From Tachypleus tridentatus (Eukaryota; Arthropoda; Merostomata; Xiphosura; Limulidae), in contig NC_134833.1 in assembly GCF_004210375.1 (NCBI RefSeq), positions 143,956,127 through 144,020,126 of the forward strand: 64,000 nt of DNA. Direction: 5' to 3'. This document shows, one piece after another, positions 24,021 to 38,400 of the stretch (the stretch's first letter is position 1; the number at the start of each line of letters is the position of its first letter). Position numbers and translations under genes: made by a program. The notes beneath the pieces were generated by a model, which did no database searches, had not been told where the DNA came from, and saw nothing but the letters and a program-made list of their open reading frames with translations.

Positions 24021-24147
24021 TGTTGGTATTTGTTATTAAGCACAAAATTACACAAAGAGACATCAATGCTCTGCTCACCACGAGTATCAAAAGCCGGTTT
24101 CTAGCAGTATAAGTTCGTAGGTATGTCGCTGTGTCACTGGGGGGCGT
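24021..24147 (-). mobile_element. SINE family B, minus strand
   Basis: ATTAAGCACAAAATTACACA, CTCACCACGAGTATCAAAAG and GTGTCACTGGGGGGC. Third of three. Confidence 0.8.
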
Positions 24148-24941
24148 CTAAGTCGGTCTCATGGTTTAAAGCCAAGGGTTCATTTCTTTAACACTTAACA
24201 ATTAGGCATTTATAACAAAAAAAAAGTAATTTTTTAAAAGCCAATTATAAATATTAATCAACTCTGTTACTGGGGTACTGAATTCAGTGAAGATAAAAAA
24301 GGAGATTATTATTTAATATAGTTACATGTAGGTTTTAAACTATGGGCTAAGCCTAAAAGGATAAGTCAGAATACAAAAGTTGACTTACGACAGTATTTAA
24401 CAAGCAAGTGAAAATCTGCATTGGCACTAATAGAGAACCTTAGCTTCTTAGACACATGCGTTCTTCCTGCTAGTAATTGTAATGAATCAAGTTATTTGTG
24501 TTTACTCCAGTAAACAGATGCACGACTATCCCTATCAGAAGCAATTTAGTGAAGAAAATTATATTTTATACAGTAACCTAAGTCGTTGATATTCCAAGTG
24601 AATAACATGAAAATTAAGTTGAAACATAATGATAGACATAAAATATTAAGAAGCCTACAGATAGAGGGAAGGGCCAAGCAGGAGAGTTTGAATGTATTTT
24701 GAGGAAATAAAATAAAAACGTAATGACACGTTTGACGTCAATAACACATCTCATCTACAGCAATGTGCTAATTGAATGTGAGATTCACCTAAGTGTAGCT
24801 ACACAAAAGAATAATGGTAACAACTCCAGGTGGACTACGACATTCTGGAGTTATTAGAATGAAAATACTAATTGACAAGCTTTGATTAAGTAACTGATTT
24901 TCCAATTTTTATAGCGTAATAAGCCTGTTATTATTTGCGCA

Positions 24942-25188
24942 GGCCCGGCATGGCCAAGCGTGTTAAGGCGTGCGCCTCGTAATCTGAGGGTTGCGGGTTC
25001 GAATCATCGTCGCACCAAACATGCTCGCCCTTTCAGCCGTGAGGGCGTTATAATGTTACGATCAATCCCACTATTCGTTGGTAAAAGAGTAGCCCAAGAG
25101 TTGGCGGTGGGTGGTGATGACTAGCTGCCTTCCCTCTAGTCTTACACTGCTAAATTAGGGACGGCTAGCACAGATAGCCCTCGAACAG
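24942..25188 (+). mobile_element. SINE family A inserted in a family B SINE
   Basis: The copy lacks its A-rich tail. It is flanked by TTATTTGCGCA (24931-24941 and 25189-25199). The duplicated bases belong to the 3' end of a minus-strand family B element that continues to about 25302. Confidence 0.82.
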
Positions 25189-25302
25189 TTATTTGCGCAA
25201 AGTTACACAATGGCCCATCTGCACTCTGTCAAGTGTAGAGAATCGAACCATGGACTGTAGTCTCGCATACCTGTAAACTTACCATTTCCCCACCAGGATA
25301 TC
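25189..25302 (-). mobile_element. SINE family B, minus strand, interrupted by family A
   Basis: CGCAAAGTTACACAATGGCC, AGAGAATCGAACCATGGACT and CATACCTGTAAACTTACC. Its tail side continues before the family A copy at 24942. Confidence 0.65.
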
Positions 25303-25572
25303 TTATAGCGTTAAAGTTGTCTTTTAACTAAACGTATTAAGTTAAACTGCAGTTATTGTTTGGCTATATTTTCGCCACATTTCAAGAAACTTGACCTTTC
25401 AAATCAATCTTCATTATTTACTACAAAATATCAACTGAATTTCATTTAGATCATAAACTGAATTTCATTTAGATCATATCATTTACATTTAAAATTTTAA
25501 AGAAATGATATTACATGTGAATGATATTACAAAAATAAATTAGCATTTGTGCTAATCTTTTTCTATCCAAGA

Positions 25573-25832
25573 GTCCGGCATGGCCACGTGGTTAGAGCGC
25601 TCGACTCGTAATCTGAGGGTTGCAGGTTCGAATCCCCATCACACCAAACGTGCTTGCACTTTTAGCCGTGGGGACGTTACAAAGTTACGATTAGTCCCAT
25701 TATTCGTTGGTAGAAGAGTTGGCGGTGAATAGTGATGACAAGCTGCCCATCTTGTCTCACACTGCTAAATTAAGGACGGCTAATGCAGGTAGCCCTCGTG
25801 TGGCTTTGTACCACATTAGAAAAAAACAAATA
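25573..25832 (+). mobile_element. SINE family A, slightly shortened body
   Basis: GTCCGGCATGGCCACGTGGT head, GGTTCGAATCCCCATCACAC B-box region, body missing about 15 bp near GTAGAAGAGTTGG, and AGAAAAAAACAAATAAA tail. It ends just before the 33-bp minisatellite. Confidence 0.87.
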
Positions 25833-25856
25833 AATTTTTCTTTAACGTTATTCTTT

Positions 25857-27112
25857 CAAAACCATTTACTGTAAATAAGGTCTAGTCCCCAAAACCATTT
25901 AGTGTAAATAAGGTCCAGTCCCCAAAACCATTTAGTGTAAATAAGATCCAGACCCAAAACCATTTAGTGTAAATAAGATTCAGTCCCCAAAACCCTTTAG
26001 TCCCCAAAACCATTTAGTGTAAATAAGATCCAGCCCCCAAAACCATTTAGTGTAAATAAGATCCAGTCCCCAAAACCATTTAGTGTAAATAAGATCCAGC
26101 CCCCAAAACCATTTAGTGTAAATAAGATCCAGCCCCCAAAACCATTTAGTGTAAATAAGATCCAACCCCCAAAACCATTTAGTGTAAATAAGATCCAACC
26201 CCCAAAACCATTTAGTGTAAATAAGATCCAGTCCCCAAAACAATTTAGTGTAAATAAGATCCAACCCCCAAAACCCTTTAGTGTAAATAAGATCCAACCC
26301 CCAAAACCATTTAGTGTAAATAAGATCCAGCCCCCAAAACCATTTAGTGTAAATAAGATCCAGCCCCCAAAACCATTTAGTGTAAATAAGATCCAGTCCC
26401 CAAAACCATTTAGTGTAAATAAGATCCAACCCCCAAAACCATTTAGTGTAAATAAGATCCAGTCCCCAAAACCATTTAGTGTAAATCCAGAAAACCAGCC
26501 CCAGTCCCCAAAACCATTTAGTGTAAATAAGGTCCAGTCCCCAAAACCATTTAGTGTAAATAAGATCCAGCCCCAAAACCATTTAGTGTAAATAAGATCC
26601 AAAAACCATTTGGTGTAAATAAGATCCAAAACCATTTAGTGTAAATAAGATCCAGTGTCCAGTCCCCAAAACCATTTAGTGTAAATAAGATCCAGTCCCC
26701 AAAACCATTTAGTGTAAATAAGATCCAGCCCCCAAAACCATTTAGTGTAAATAAGATCCAGTCCCCAAAACCATTTAGTGTAAATAAGATCCATTTTAGT
26801 ATAAATAAGATCCAACCCCCAAAACCATTTAGTGTAAATAAGATCCAGTCCCCAAAACCATTTAGTGTAAATAAGGTCCAGTCCCCAAAACCATTTAGTG
26901 TAAATAAGATCCAACCCCCAAAACCATTTAGTGTAAATAAGATCCAACCCCCAAAACCATTTAGTGTAAATAAGATCCAGCCCCCAAAACCATTTGGTGT
27001 AAATAAGATCCAACCCAGAAAACCATTTAGTGTAAATAAGATCCAACCCTAAAACCATTTAGTGTAAATAAGATCCAACCCCCAAAACCATTTAGTGTAA
27101 ATAATGTCCAGT
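25857..27112. repeat. 33-bp minisatellite, about 38 units
   Basis: The unit AAAACCATTTAGTGTAAATA AGATCCAGTCCCC varies mainly at its end (CCAGTCC, CCAGCCC, CCAACCC). A few units are shortened or fused (for example 25981-26010, 26480-26510, 26585-26660, 26785-26810). Because 33 is divisible by three, the minus strand stays open for up to about 210 codons with an 11-residue repeat. These open frames are a property of the repeat, not evidence of a gene. Confidence 0.95.
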
Positions 27113-27114
27113 CC

Positions 27115-29350
27115 CCTTAACGTTAACAAATTAATTAATATTTTCTTTGACGTTTTTACAAGTTCCCTGTAACCTGTTGTATCTTAAGTGTATAGGTTTA
27201 CAAAGAACATTCAAACCGAAATACTTCGTTAACGGTACAATAATTTACGCAAAAAGTGAACTTGTACATTTTTACGGCTAATCAATCGAGAAACTAGATA
27301 TTTGCTACAACTAACACTGATCCAAACACTTCATTGAACTAAACTGAATAGAGAATATAAATGCTTATTTCACCATTCTCTGCTCGCTGAAAGCAAAGTA
27401 CTGATTTTCGTATTCATAATAAAATCATATTTCTTGGTACTACCCGAAGTTACCATACTTTCATGACAGAATTTGGAACTTTTTAGGCATACTATTACAA
27501 AATTACTTGATCTTAACTTCACGCACCCTCTAACTTACTAATCAAAACATTGAAAATGTAGTCCATAAAGTATTAATTGTAACTATTTGGTTATCTAACC
27601 GTTCTAATTATTTTCTTGTTTTTGATTTAGTGTTGTTTAAATGTAATACTTTATTTTATACCCACAACCTATTAATGTATAAACCAATTAATTGTTAGGC
27701 TAATATGATCCACAACTGGTTTTGGACAAACCTTTTATTTATATCCTTGGTGGAATATAAAATTTATAAGACGGAATAATAACTCATATAAATTTTCTTT
27801 TGCTTTGTAGAATAGCAGAGAGAAGATATCTGTAGAAGTTAGAACAATCAATCCAAAGTTTGACAAACATGGGAGCAAATGATATTCAAATATATACATC
27901 AACTAGGTGAAGATAATTTGGTTTTATTTTGTATTAAAAAAGAAAGAGTTATATCTCTACTTTATTTAAAATATTAGAATATGTAAAATGTGGAACTGAA
28001 ATGCTCTTACGTTACTTTGTATATTGCGTTATAAACTTTTCTCGTGTGTAATAACATTTGCAAAAGTTTCAGTTATATAATAATTTCAACATTTGGGTAT
28101 TACTATTAGACAGTTTGACTGTCCGGCAAACTTTAGCTATGCCTTTATAGAAATCACTTTTAATCAAATTATTCTGAATGTTTATTTCTTTTGCTGTGAA
28201 TTTACATTGTTTGCAAATATTATATAAGGTATCATGAAAATGATTCATTAACTATTATCCGTACAGTCATGCACTACGTAACAAGGAACCAGTTATTCTA
28301 TATGACGTCATGAAGGTTCAAGCCAATGACACAACCTTCCGAGTTAGACTCGGAAACACGAGCAATACTTTTTAACATTATTAATGTTTAAATGATATTT
28401 TGTATGAACCAAAAACTTAATAAATCAAAATTGCTTTATAATTTTTAGGGATCCTTAACGAGAGACAGTTGAGCACGATATAACAGCTTTGAAAAATGTC
28501 TTTAAACGAAATCATATTTTTGTTTTTACAGCAATAAAACTACATTCACTAGATGTGCTTCTCTTAATTATGATTTGTTAAAACATCACTTTAACTTATT
28601 AGAAATTAATACAACTACAAACTTGGCTGTTAGAATATCCAACGAATTACTTCTGTAAATAGACATGAATTCGAGAACTGTGAAATGAGCGACTTTGTAT
28701 GCGTGTCTTTAAACATGATCTGAGAGAATAATGGACGAAAACACATCAGTTAAAATATTTGAAAAGTGCTAAAAGTTTCTTTCAATCAAGAGGATAAATC
28801 AATATGATTTTAACAGTTCAATATGTGCATTAACCATAATGTACATGTACTCATATCGTGCACCTCGCATGGTAAAGCAACAGTGTCACACATTACATTC
28901 CAGGGATTGAGCAACTACAGGACTACGACCTTGGGTGATAACGCTACACAGATTCTTTAGTCACTTTTGACTCGTATTGCCACCTGTTGAGGAAAAAAGC
29001 TATTAATAAAAAACTGAACGTTTTAGTCACACGGATTAGATCGAACAACGAACGTGCCATTAACTATCATTATCTCATACTAGCAGAAAATTTGTCATAT
29101 GGGCAGTTGTTTGTGCTAATAATTAATCATCCTAGTATTCACACATCACCGTAATAAAACTTAAAACAAGCATTTTCTAGAAAAGTACGTTTTTCTGTAA
29201 AGTACTGGACACAACTCATTGCATCAAAAAGATTCAACGTACTGAACTTAAAAATTTCATAAATTTTACTGTAATGTTTTTACACATTAAAAATGTTATC
29301 TTTTATTTAAGGACTTCCGTTTTACAATGCTACATTTAAAATTACATAAA
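27115..29350. other. Intergenic sequence, nothing recognised
   Basis: AT-rich single-copy-looking sequence between the minisatellite and the SINE at 29354. Confidence 0.6.
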
Positions 29351-29353
29351 TTT

Positions 29354-29587
29354 TGTTTCGGAATTTCGCACAAAGCTACACGAGGGCTATCTGTGCCAGC
29401 CGTCCCTAATTTAGCAGTGTAAGACTAGTGTAGTTATCACCACCCACTGCCAACTCTTGGGCTACTCTTTTACCGTCACATTATAACGCCCCCACGGCTG
29501 AAAAGGCATGTTTGGCGCGACGGGGATTCGAACCCGCGCCCCTCAGATTATGATTCGCACGCCTTAACGCGCTTGGCCATGCCGGGC
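29354..29587 (-). mobile_element. SINE family A, minus strand, partly deleted
   Basis: Tail side GGAATTTCGCACAAAGCTAC at 29360; the head ends TGGCCATGCCGGGC at 29587. Two short internal deletions are visible. Confidence 0.88.
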
Positions 29588-29589
29588 AA

Positions 29590-32497
29590 TAACATAAGTA
29601 AGTGGAGTCCTAGTGAAAGTAGTGTTCTTGTTGTGGGAAGAGTAATTTTAGTTACAATTGCATTCTGTTATAAATAAGTGGTTGCTGCACATATCAAATA
29701 TTTTTATAATTATCTGAATCTTGAATATTAATTTTGTTTGTGGTATTATATAGATGGCACCATATTTCATAAGCATCAATCAACACTTTTGGCATTGTGA
29801 TCTGGTTGTATTTTAGCATAATAGATGCTAACAATGTATTTATTTCGGTCACATACAAAGATAGATATACTTAATGGCCACACAATTACAGTAAGTTTCA
29901 TCTCAATCCTAGTACAATCTCGTATAGTATAACAGGCAATTGAAATTCAATTATCCTATCATTATCCCTTTCTTTCATTTTCCTTTAGAGCTTGAATTTT
30001 AAAAAAACCTATTAAGCAAATACTGATTTTCTTATACAATAAATACTTTCTCTCTCGTAAACCTAATTTTCTGTGGTGAAACAATTACCTAAACGTCAAC
30101 GTTTTCGTCATGTTCCTTCTTTTCAAAACTAGTTTCACATAGGTCTAAATTATTTTTTTTTAACTAACGCATAGAAGAATAACTATTTATTAGTCAGTGA
30201 ACAAGTTTTGTCATTTCTTGATAATAATTTATGTTTAAAAAGCATGAGCTTTCTGGATAGACTATGCACACAAATTACACACCATTTTCTGTTTCGAAAT
30301 AAACTGTCAGTGGCTTAAGAAACATGTTTAATTACATTCGATCATTAGTGATTCTTAACTCATCTACATAAAGTTGAAAGAGTTTTTTTTAACTACTGTT
30401 AAAGAAATATTTAATGAAGTTTTACAATAAATATCAAGAGAAGTATAAATGCTTATGTTTTCTTCGTCAACACAAGTTTCACTATTTTCTACCGTTAGTT
30501 ACCAAGATAGATGAACAAAGTTGTCTAATAACCGAAATGAACAAAAAATTAGTAGTATGTATACAGTTGTGTATGAACATTTTTCTCTGGGTAGCAGCCA
30601 TAAACAAAATGTACAGTAGGAAATCGTGAAATATTGACCAAATAAAAGGGTACATCACATGTGCATTTACAGAACTTGATGGACAGAAAGACATTGTATC
30701 AGAAAGATTGCAGACGTGTAGCAGGTATACTCTAGAATTTTGTGAACAGCGACGGGTTTGAACACCTTCGAGATAACTTTCCCATAATTTCATGTCATAT
30801 GTTCAGTGCTGTTAATATAATCATTCAACTGTATACTTTAATTCTAATTACTCTAAATACTTTAGCAATTACCAACTGTATACCAAGCTTTTGAGCCACT
30901 CTGTATATTGGAAATCACTTTTTTTTATTGGAAAATGTGCCAACATGTTTAACGAACTCATGTTTCACTTTAATAAATATTGAAATCAAAGTACATTCTA
31001 TAAATTTAATATTAAGCAAAAATAATAATTCCTATTTTAATATTTAATAACTAAATAACTAATAAAATACAACTATGCAATTTTAAGTATCTTGTAGCCA
31101 AACTCAAACTGTATTTAGTGACATGTCAGTAAACTTATACGTTTGCACCAATAATGGCTCTCAGCACGTCTAACATTACGCATTGGAGTGACAGACAGAC
31201 AACAATAACAAAAGAAAAACATGACAAAAAATATTCGAGTTCAGCTAAAAAGGTTGTATTTCTTTAGATAATTAGTTCTTTAAAATATGAAGATAATTTT
31301 AGACCAACCTGTATTATTACTAATAGATTAGAAGTGAACACTTTATTACATTTTGATGATCCAGAAAGATAAATATTCTACCAGCTTCTGATTGAAGTGG
31401 ATCAAATATTATTAGTGTTTGAAAAATAGCTGTTATAACATTTTGGTGCTATATGTTCTAAATGTTTCATGCTACACTGTTTCACAACATTACCATAGTT
31501 TTAAATGGAAAGTTGTATTATTACATCTGTATGTTTAATAAAGAAACGAGTTCCAGATGATCTAGTTCTATTATTTAGTTTTTGGACTGGACATCTATAT
31601 TATTACAATTTGGTGCTCTATGAATACAATATACTCATTTCTAACTTTTTCACAATAATGGGGAAGAGGGAAGGGTATATGGTAATGGCAAAAATGGTAC
31701 AGTTGAAGAGTTGGCAGTAGATTCTACTGTTTTTTTCTCTCCCAGTGGTTAAAAGCTCAAAATTAGGTATAGATGCAGACAGCTTTACTATGAAGAAATA
31801 AAACTTTATAGGTTTTGTTTGCAATTAATAAATATTCATATGACACAAAACTCTTAAATGAAATGATTATAACAAAAGCAACATGTTGTCAGAACAATAC
31901 ACACACACATACAGACATTTTCACATTTCCAGCTCTATACTTGAATTGGTTATTCTATGATGGACAACTACATCTTTCTGTCAAATAGCTTCAAAAATTA
32001 ATTTGTTTTTTTAGTTAAACCTTGTTGTCTCTGAGACTCAAAATCATGGCCAGGTCAGCGAAGTCCAGAAGGAAGACAGCAAGCAAAAAACACCCATTGC
32101 CACAATCACTTTGATTCATTTGAAAATAAATTAGAAGATTAACAGCTACTCTTCTTATATATCCACAGCTGAGTGTGTGAAATGTGTTCAAATTTTGTAC
32201 CTTCTGACCTGTAGCACATGACACATTAACTACAAAGCTACATCCTGTCCTTTCTGCTTCTCTAATCACCTACTTCATAAATTAAATTACAAGATTCAGA
32301 CCAACCTGATACACACAGTACCCACTGGAAACTCTGGTTATCAAATTTTATCAGTATTACAGTTGAAGTCAAGTTAACATGAAAGAATGTATTCCGAGAA
32401 CTTGGAAAACATTAATGAATCCTTTACTGCTTTGGAAAATCTACATTTACTTCCTTTTACAGATTTATCTATACAAAATATTCACAGAATGTTCTTT
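29590..32497. other. Sequence downstream of PNO1
   Basis: It holds the PNO1 3' UTR on its right side; I could not fix a polyadenylation site. CpG becomes scarce to the right of about 31.5 kb. No other gene was recognised. Confidence 0.5.
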
Positions 32498-35400
32498 TCA
32501 AAATCTCTCTGACAGTCGACTTGCCATCTGTCGGAGATTTCCATAAACCTTGGAGGGAGGGCTTCCTACATGCACAAAAATGAAGCATTAAAAGTAATTA
32601 CCAGCCACATTAGTAAAGCAAATTACTTGAATAAAACAACAACAACAACAAAAAATCTTACCATGTAAAACTTTTTTTGTAAGGTTACACTTGTAACATT
32701 TCAAACTACAAAGATGTTTTATATACTATTTTTCTTCTCAAGTAATTTCATTAAGTTTTCAAGTTAAATCACATCTAAATAGTATTGTTATTATATTTTT
32801 AAAACATGATGCTTCCTCATAATAGTTTTACAAAACATTCAAATGAATATTTGACTTTTTTTCTCCCTGAGAAATCAAAAAAATATTATCTAAAATCATA
32901 GGGAATATTTTTCAAGTATTTTCCTCTTTTAATTCTCATGTACTTATTCCAAGTAATACTTCTTTAGACATGTCCTAACCACACCTATACAGTGGTACCT
33001 CGGTTCTCAAACTTAATCTGTTCCAAAAGGCTGTTCAAAAACTGAATAAATTTTTCCCATAAGAAATACTGTAAATTAAATTTACAGTATTTCCATAAAT
33101 ACTCCATAAATTACGCATTATGAAGCATTTTAAGTAAAAATATTGCTTATTTACATCTGTATAATGATACTTACATGCATAAAGTCAACCACAAAAACTA
33201 TAAACACAATAAAAAAACAATAAACGAAAATTTAACTGCACTTTACCTGTGCTGAGGAAAGCTGATGGCATAAGTGAAAGGCGGTGAAGAACGTGGAGAG
33301 TAGGAGGGTTATTATTGTTTGGAAGGGGAGTCACCTTCCATAAAAACGTCAGGTAACTCTCCTTCTGGGGTTCTTTCTCTTTTCTGTCTCTTTGCACCAC
33401 TACAACCTGCTTGAGACTCACTGGACCTATTTCTCACTAAAATCTTGTCTAATGAGGTTTGTTTCTGCCTGGCACCCTCCCCATGTCTCACCACACTATG
33501 TGTGCCACTTCTCTTCCTAAATTTTTCAAACCACCCCCTACTAGCCTTAAAGGCATCACTTGTATCAGCACTCGTTCCAGGAGGTCAGCATAAAACTGTT
33601 TTGCTTTCTCACAAATGATGGTCTAAGAAATGCTATCACAGGCTGTTTTTTGTTTATCCAAATCAACAACAGTTTTTCTACCTCTTCCATTGTTTGTGAT
33701 CTTTGTTTCGTAAGCACTGTCACTCCTTTTGCAACATCAGCTCCTTTGATGACTTCTTTATTTTTCAGTGTGGGGCAGACTGTAGACTTTGCCATGCCAA
33801 ACTGTGTAGCAAGGTCAGATACGCGAATACCACTCATACTTTGCAGTGAGATCTTTTTTTACCTCTATTGTGGCTCTAACAACTTTTCTTTTTGGTTTGC
33901 TGCTTTCATTATCATTCTTTGAACCCATGGTGGCTTATTTAATCAGAATATTTAGAGAAACAACAAAGAAAGAAAAACGAGAACGTTCACAGCAGATTTT
34001 AGCAGGGATGTGGACTGAGTGACAGGTGCAGGTAAAATGTTTTAGGCAAGCTTAGCATGGGCCAAAAATGGTCGAAAGGTCGTTCGGGTCATCAGTTGGA
34101 TTATTTTGAAGGTTCGGATCACGACATTTTGGTTTGGGAACCCAGTTTATGTTTGACAACTGAGACACTTTTTTCTCAAACAATATGTTCGAAAACTGAA
34201 TTGTTCGAGAACCGAGGTACCACTGTATTGGGGAAAGAGCTTCTGTAAATAATGTTTTGTAATGTTTCTCAGCTTGAAACAGGTTTGTATTTATGTTTGA
34301 TATTTTAAAAGCAAGAATACTGTATGTTCCAGCCCTTATTAAGGGAACCCTAATTTGTACACATGAAGGAAAGTGAAAATACATATTTAATATTTAGTAA
34401 ATCTCATAAAAAAATTGTATGAATTGATGTAATGATTCCACCACATCATTAAATAATTACTTTTGTGTCACTTTAAACCTTAATATATAGAACAACCAGT
34501 ATCATTTGGAATATTATCATAAAAAACAGTATAGAAATGTAGTTACCCATAATTAAGCTGCAAATAGCAGTCCTGGCAGCTCTAATATTCTGGTAAGAGC
34601 CTAATATATGGATTTTGCTGCAAGAAAAAATTATCAAACCAATTAACACTATCAAATTCTTACCACAAAAACAAGATTTAAGACATTTCACAAGCACATA
34701 CAACTGTATAGCTAAGTTTAAACAATGATGTGCTTTAAGGTTCAAGGAAAAGTTTCATAAGTTGATACTTGTTTAATAACACAAAACTGCTATATTTGTC
34801 CCGAAGAATATAATTCCATGTATTATACTTGAAACATTTAATGACAATCATTGCATTGCAAGGTATTAACAATCATGTGCTTTAGGTTTAAAGGAAAATT
34901 TGCAAATGTTAACACTAGTTGGATAACACCAAATTAACTGCTACGTGTGTCCTAAAAAGTTTTCCATACAAAAGAAATGAAACATTTAACAGCCAAACTA
35001 CGAAAAAGATAGGTAATCCTTTCTAAACTGAAGATAAAACAAACAAACATAAACACATTGTATTAGCAACTTTGTACAATGGCATGTTTGTTCTTAAGCT
35101 GAAAATAGCAATTTGGACCCAAAAATACTTAAAATTATAAATAAGTCCAAATTTCAAATGCTGCACAATTTTCTTATTTATTTTACAATGTATCTCAGGT
35201 AACAACTAACTCATTATATCAAAATTGTTGTTGTTAACTTTAGTAAAGCAGTTTATTTCAGATGCATTATGATGTATGTGGATTTCTCTAAGTGTGGATA
35301 TTAAAGAACAGACCTACCTGTCAGCTAACACAATCCTCGTTTTTGTGACATTTTCAATAGTAAACTTAGTCTTGCCTCCTTTACCAGCTATTCTTCCTAT

Positions 35401-38400
35401 AGCTCTGGCAAGATGATCTCCTTTCAATGGTTTCACTAAACAAACAAAAACACCTTTAAATAACAACTATGCTAATGAAATGTTATAAGTAAGTGATACT
35501 GGTTAATTATAAATAGGCATATTTTCAAAGTCGTTCCATTAAAATGTTTTCACAACCATGTTATGTTACCTAAACATCCTTGGTTCTATTAATATTTTAA
35601 AAGGTAAAAATATGAAATTTTAATTTCTTCATCTTACCTCAAATATTTTTTAAAAACCTCAGTCTTTCCCAGTATGAGAATCGTGACATTTATTGTCAAA
35701 GCCTTTCTCCTTTTCTAATTTATTTATCACCCCTCTGAGAAGTACAGAATTTAACTAAAATTACTCGTTATAATTTCTGCAGTCTTCAGTTTTAATTAAT
35801 TACAGAAACATAAACTGGAAAAACTAGTTCCAGTTGCCGAGCCCATCTTTCACAACTTCTGTTTAAAAAAAATGCCAACGGTTCTCTAAAATTTAATACT
35901 ATATTATTTATCACCAATGGAAAGCCAGCGTTTTAATCTATCAAATGATGTACTACAGTACTTTGTAAAAGTGTTGGGACAAAGTCAAATATTAGATTTC
36001 AGGCTTCTTTCAAAGAAATATGTAATTTTATTAATCTTCATATTTAGTACAACAGAAACTTCAAAGTAAATGTTTTCAAACTGCTACATTCTCATCGAGT
36101 CTTCTTGATACTGTAGATCTGAACACTTTTCTGTCATTTGGTACATTGTTGTTTATCTCATGCTTGAGATCAGTGGCAGGCTTCCTTCTGTCCCAAAAGC
36201 TGCATAAACAAAGATACTTAACATCAGTATCATTGAGTTTAGGTGTTCTGTCTCTTCCCTTCATATTTCCAAATTTATCTGTCTTGGTCTCATGATCAAG
36301 GATGTACTTGACAATATTGGGGGAGCATTTCAAGTCTGCAGCAATTTGCCAGAGTCCAACCAGCAACACATAAAGTTTTTATGTAAATTCTCTGCTCTAT
36401 TGACAATTCTCTATGCTTCTTGGGCTGTGGCATGACAATAAAACTTAACATATACCATTAAATACTGTTTTTATCAAGCTTAATTTGTGGAGTGTTATTA
36501 AATTTATTTAAACATTAAAAGTAGTCAATAGCTATCAGCTTATTACCTTTACTGGTAAAGGCACCTGACAACAGACCCAACATTCATTGCACTGACTTTG
36601 TATAGATGGCATATGTGTGTCATTTGCTGACACCAAGACAGCAGTGTGGGAGAAAAATTGAAATGCTAGTCAAAGTAAAAAAATCTAGAAAATGGATAAA
36701 AGAAGTGATTTTAGAACCTCTTTGGGTTATACCAAAGAACTTTGGGATGTTTCATGGTAATCAGGAGTGAGAAAGTTGAAAATACTTTTGTTGTGGACAA
36801 GCATGCACACACAAGTCATTTCATAACATGGTATCAATGCTAAGTTTAAGATATTTTAAAACTGCTATATACTAAACTGAAGCTCCTCAGAAGATGAGAT
36901 GTTTTAAAGATTCTCAACTGAAGAAATTATAACATAAGCAAAGGAAAATATACTAACTGAAGATGATATTATAAGATACAGTTGTGTAGTTCACCCTTCA
37001 GTTTGGTTTGGTTTGAATTTTTCGCAAAGCTACTCGAGGGCTATCTGTGCTATCCATCCCTAATTTAGTAGTGTAAGAAGGAAGGCAGCTAGTCATCACC
37101 ATGTGCCACCAACTCTTGGGTTTCTCTTTTACACACGAATACGGGGATTGACCGTCATATTATAATGCTCCCATGATTGAAAGGGCAAGCATGTTTGGTG
37201 TGAGGGGGATTTGAACCTGCGACCCTCAGATTATGAGTCGAGTGCCTTAACCACCTGGCCATACCAGGCCTCACCCATTAGTAACAAGAAACAATTAACA
37301 ATAAATGAAATAAGCTAATCAAGTGCTGAAATCTCTTTAAATATTGTTTAACTCAGTATTTTAATACTTCTTACCATCTTTGATTTCAAAAGATTCCAGA
37401 AAAAGTTCGTCTAATCTTACTAGTGCTAATGCATCCTAAAATAATAAAAAAAAGAAATTTTAGTAATAAAATCAAAAGTAGTAAAAAAAGTTATACATGA
37501 CAAATTATAAGTAAAAGTTTGTTTTACTTGCAGTTTTTCAGATCCAAACTACATTTGTGGTCTTTTTTTTTTTTTCAAACACTTATATTTACTTCTTATA
37601 CACAATACTTAAAACATTACACAGGCCTACATATTTAAACTTCATAAAAGTTATTTTGGTTTTAATAATGGAAATTCTGTAATTCTGCTGTGCATATTTT
37701 GAAAATAATATTAATTTTTTTCTATCACATTAGAATTGTTTATAAATTAGGAATGTAAAAACACTCTTAGATACAATTATTAATTTATTTACCATGATAA
37801 ACATTTTTTGTTATTATTATGGTTGGCTTCTAGAATGAACGATAATACTCTCATGTTTAGATTAATTAAGATAAATCTATAGTCAGTGGTTGTCAACACT
37901 TTCAGCATGATTCAGTTACATAAAAGTGGCAAGATGTTTTGTGAAAAATCTATACATGATGGAGAAAAATGGATATAATTTTTAGATTCAATTAGTAGGA
38001 ATTATTGTACAACATGCAAACATTTTAAGACAATTAAACCATCACAGGCTTGTGTTAAAAAGGATTTACTTCAAAAAAGATGAAAACACTAACATATTTT
38101 TCGTTTCTGTCACTTTCTCGTATTATTTTTAACTTTGATAAATAAAACAGATTACATTCTGTTACCTGACATGACAATTACATACAAATATATAAATTAA
38201 ACTGCTACATGATCATAAAGCAGTGGGATAAAAATACAGAAATAAGATTACTCACTTCAACTTCAAACCCCAAAGCAAATGCTTTAACAAAATCAGCTGC
38301 TTTCTGTAAGGCACTAATGTCTGTTGTGTTCTTGCATGTCTGTAAAGGTGAACAAAAAACAATTTCACTGGATGTCTATCAATCTTTCACAGGAAACATT

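Noticed and set aside
25980-27058. Long minus-strand open frames of 140-212 codons with an 11-residue repeat
   Set aside because: They lie entirely inside the 33-bp minisatellite. The unit length is a multiple of three and lacks stops in some frames, so openness is expected by chance.
25857-27112. CRISPR-like array
   Set aside because: Units are contiguous with no unique spacers, and the genome is eukaryotic.
33560-33922. 120-codon plus-strand open frame
   Set aside because: It is the antisense shadow of the Tigger transposase remnant.
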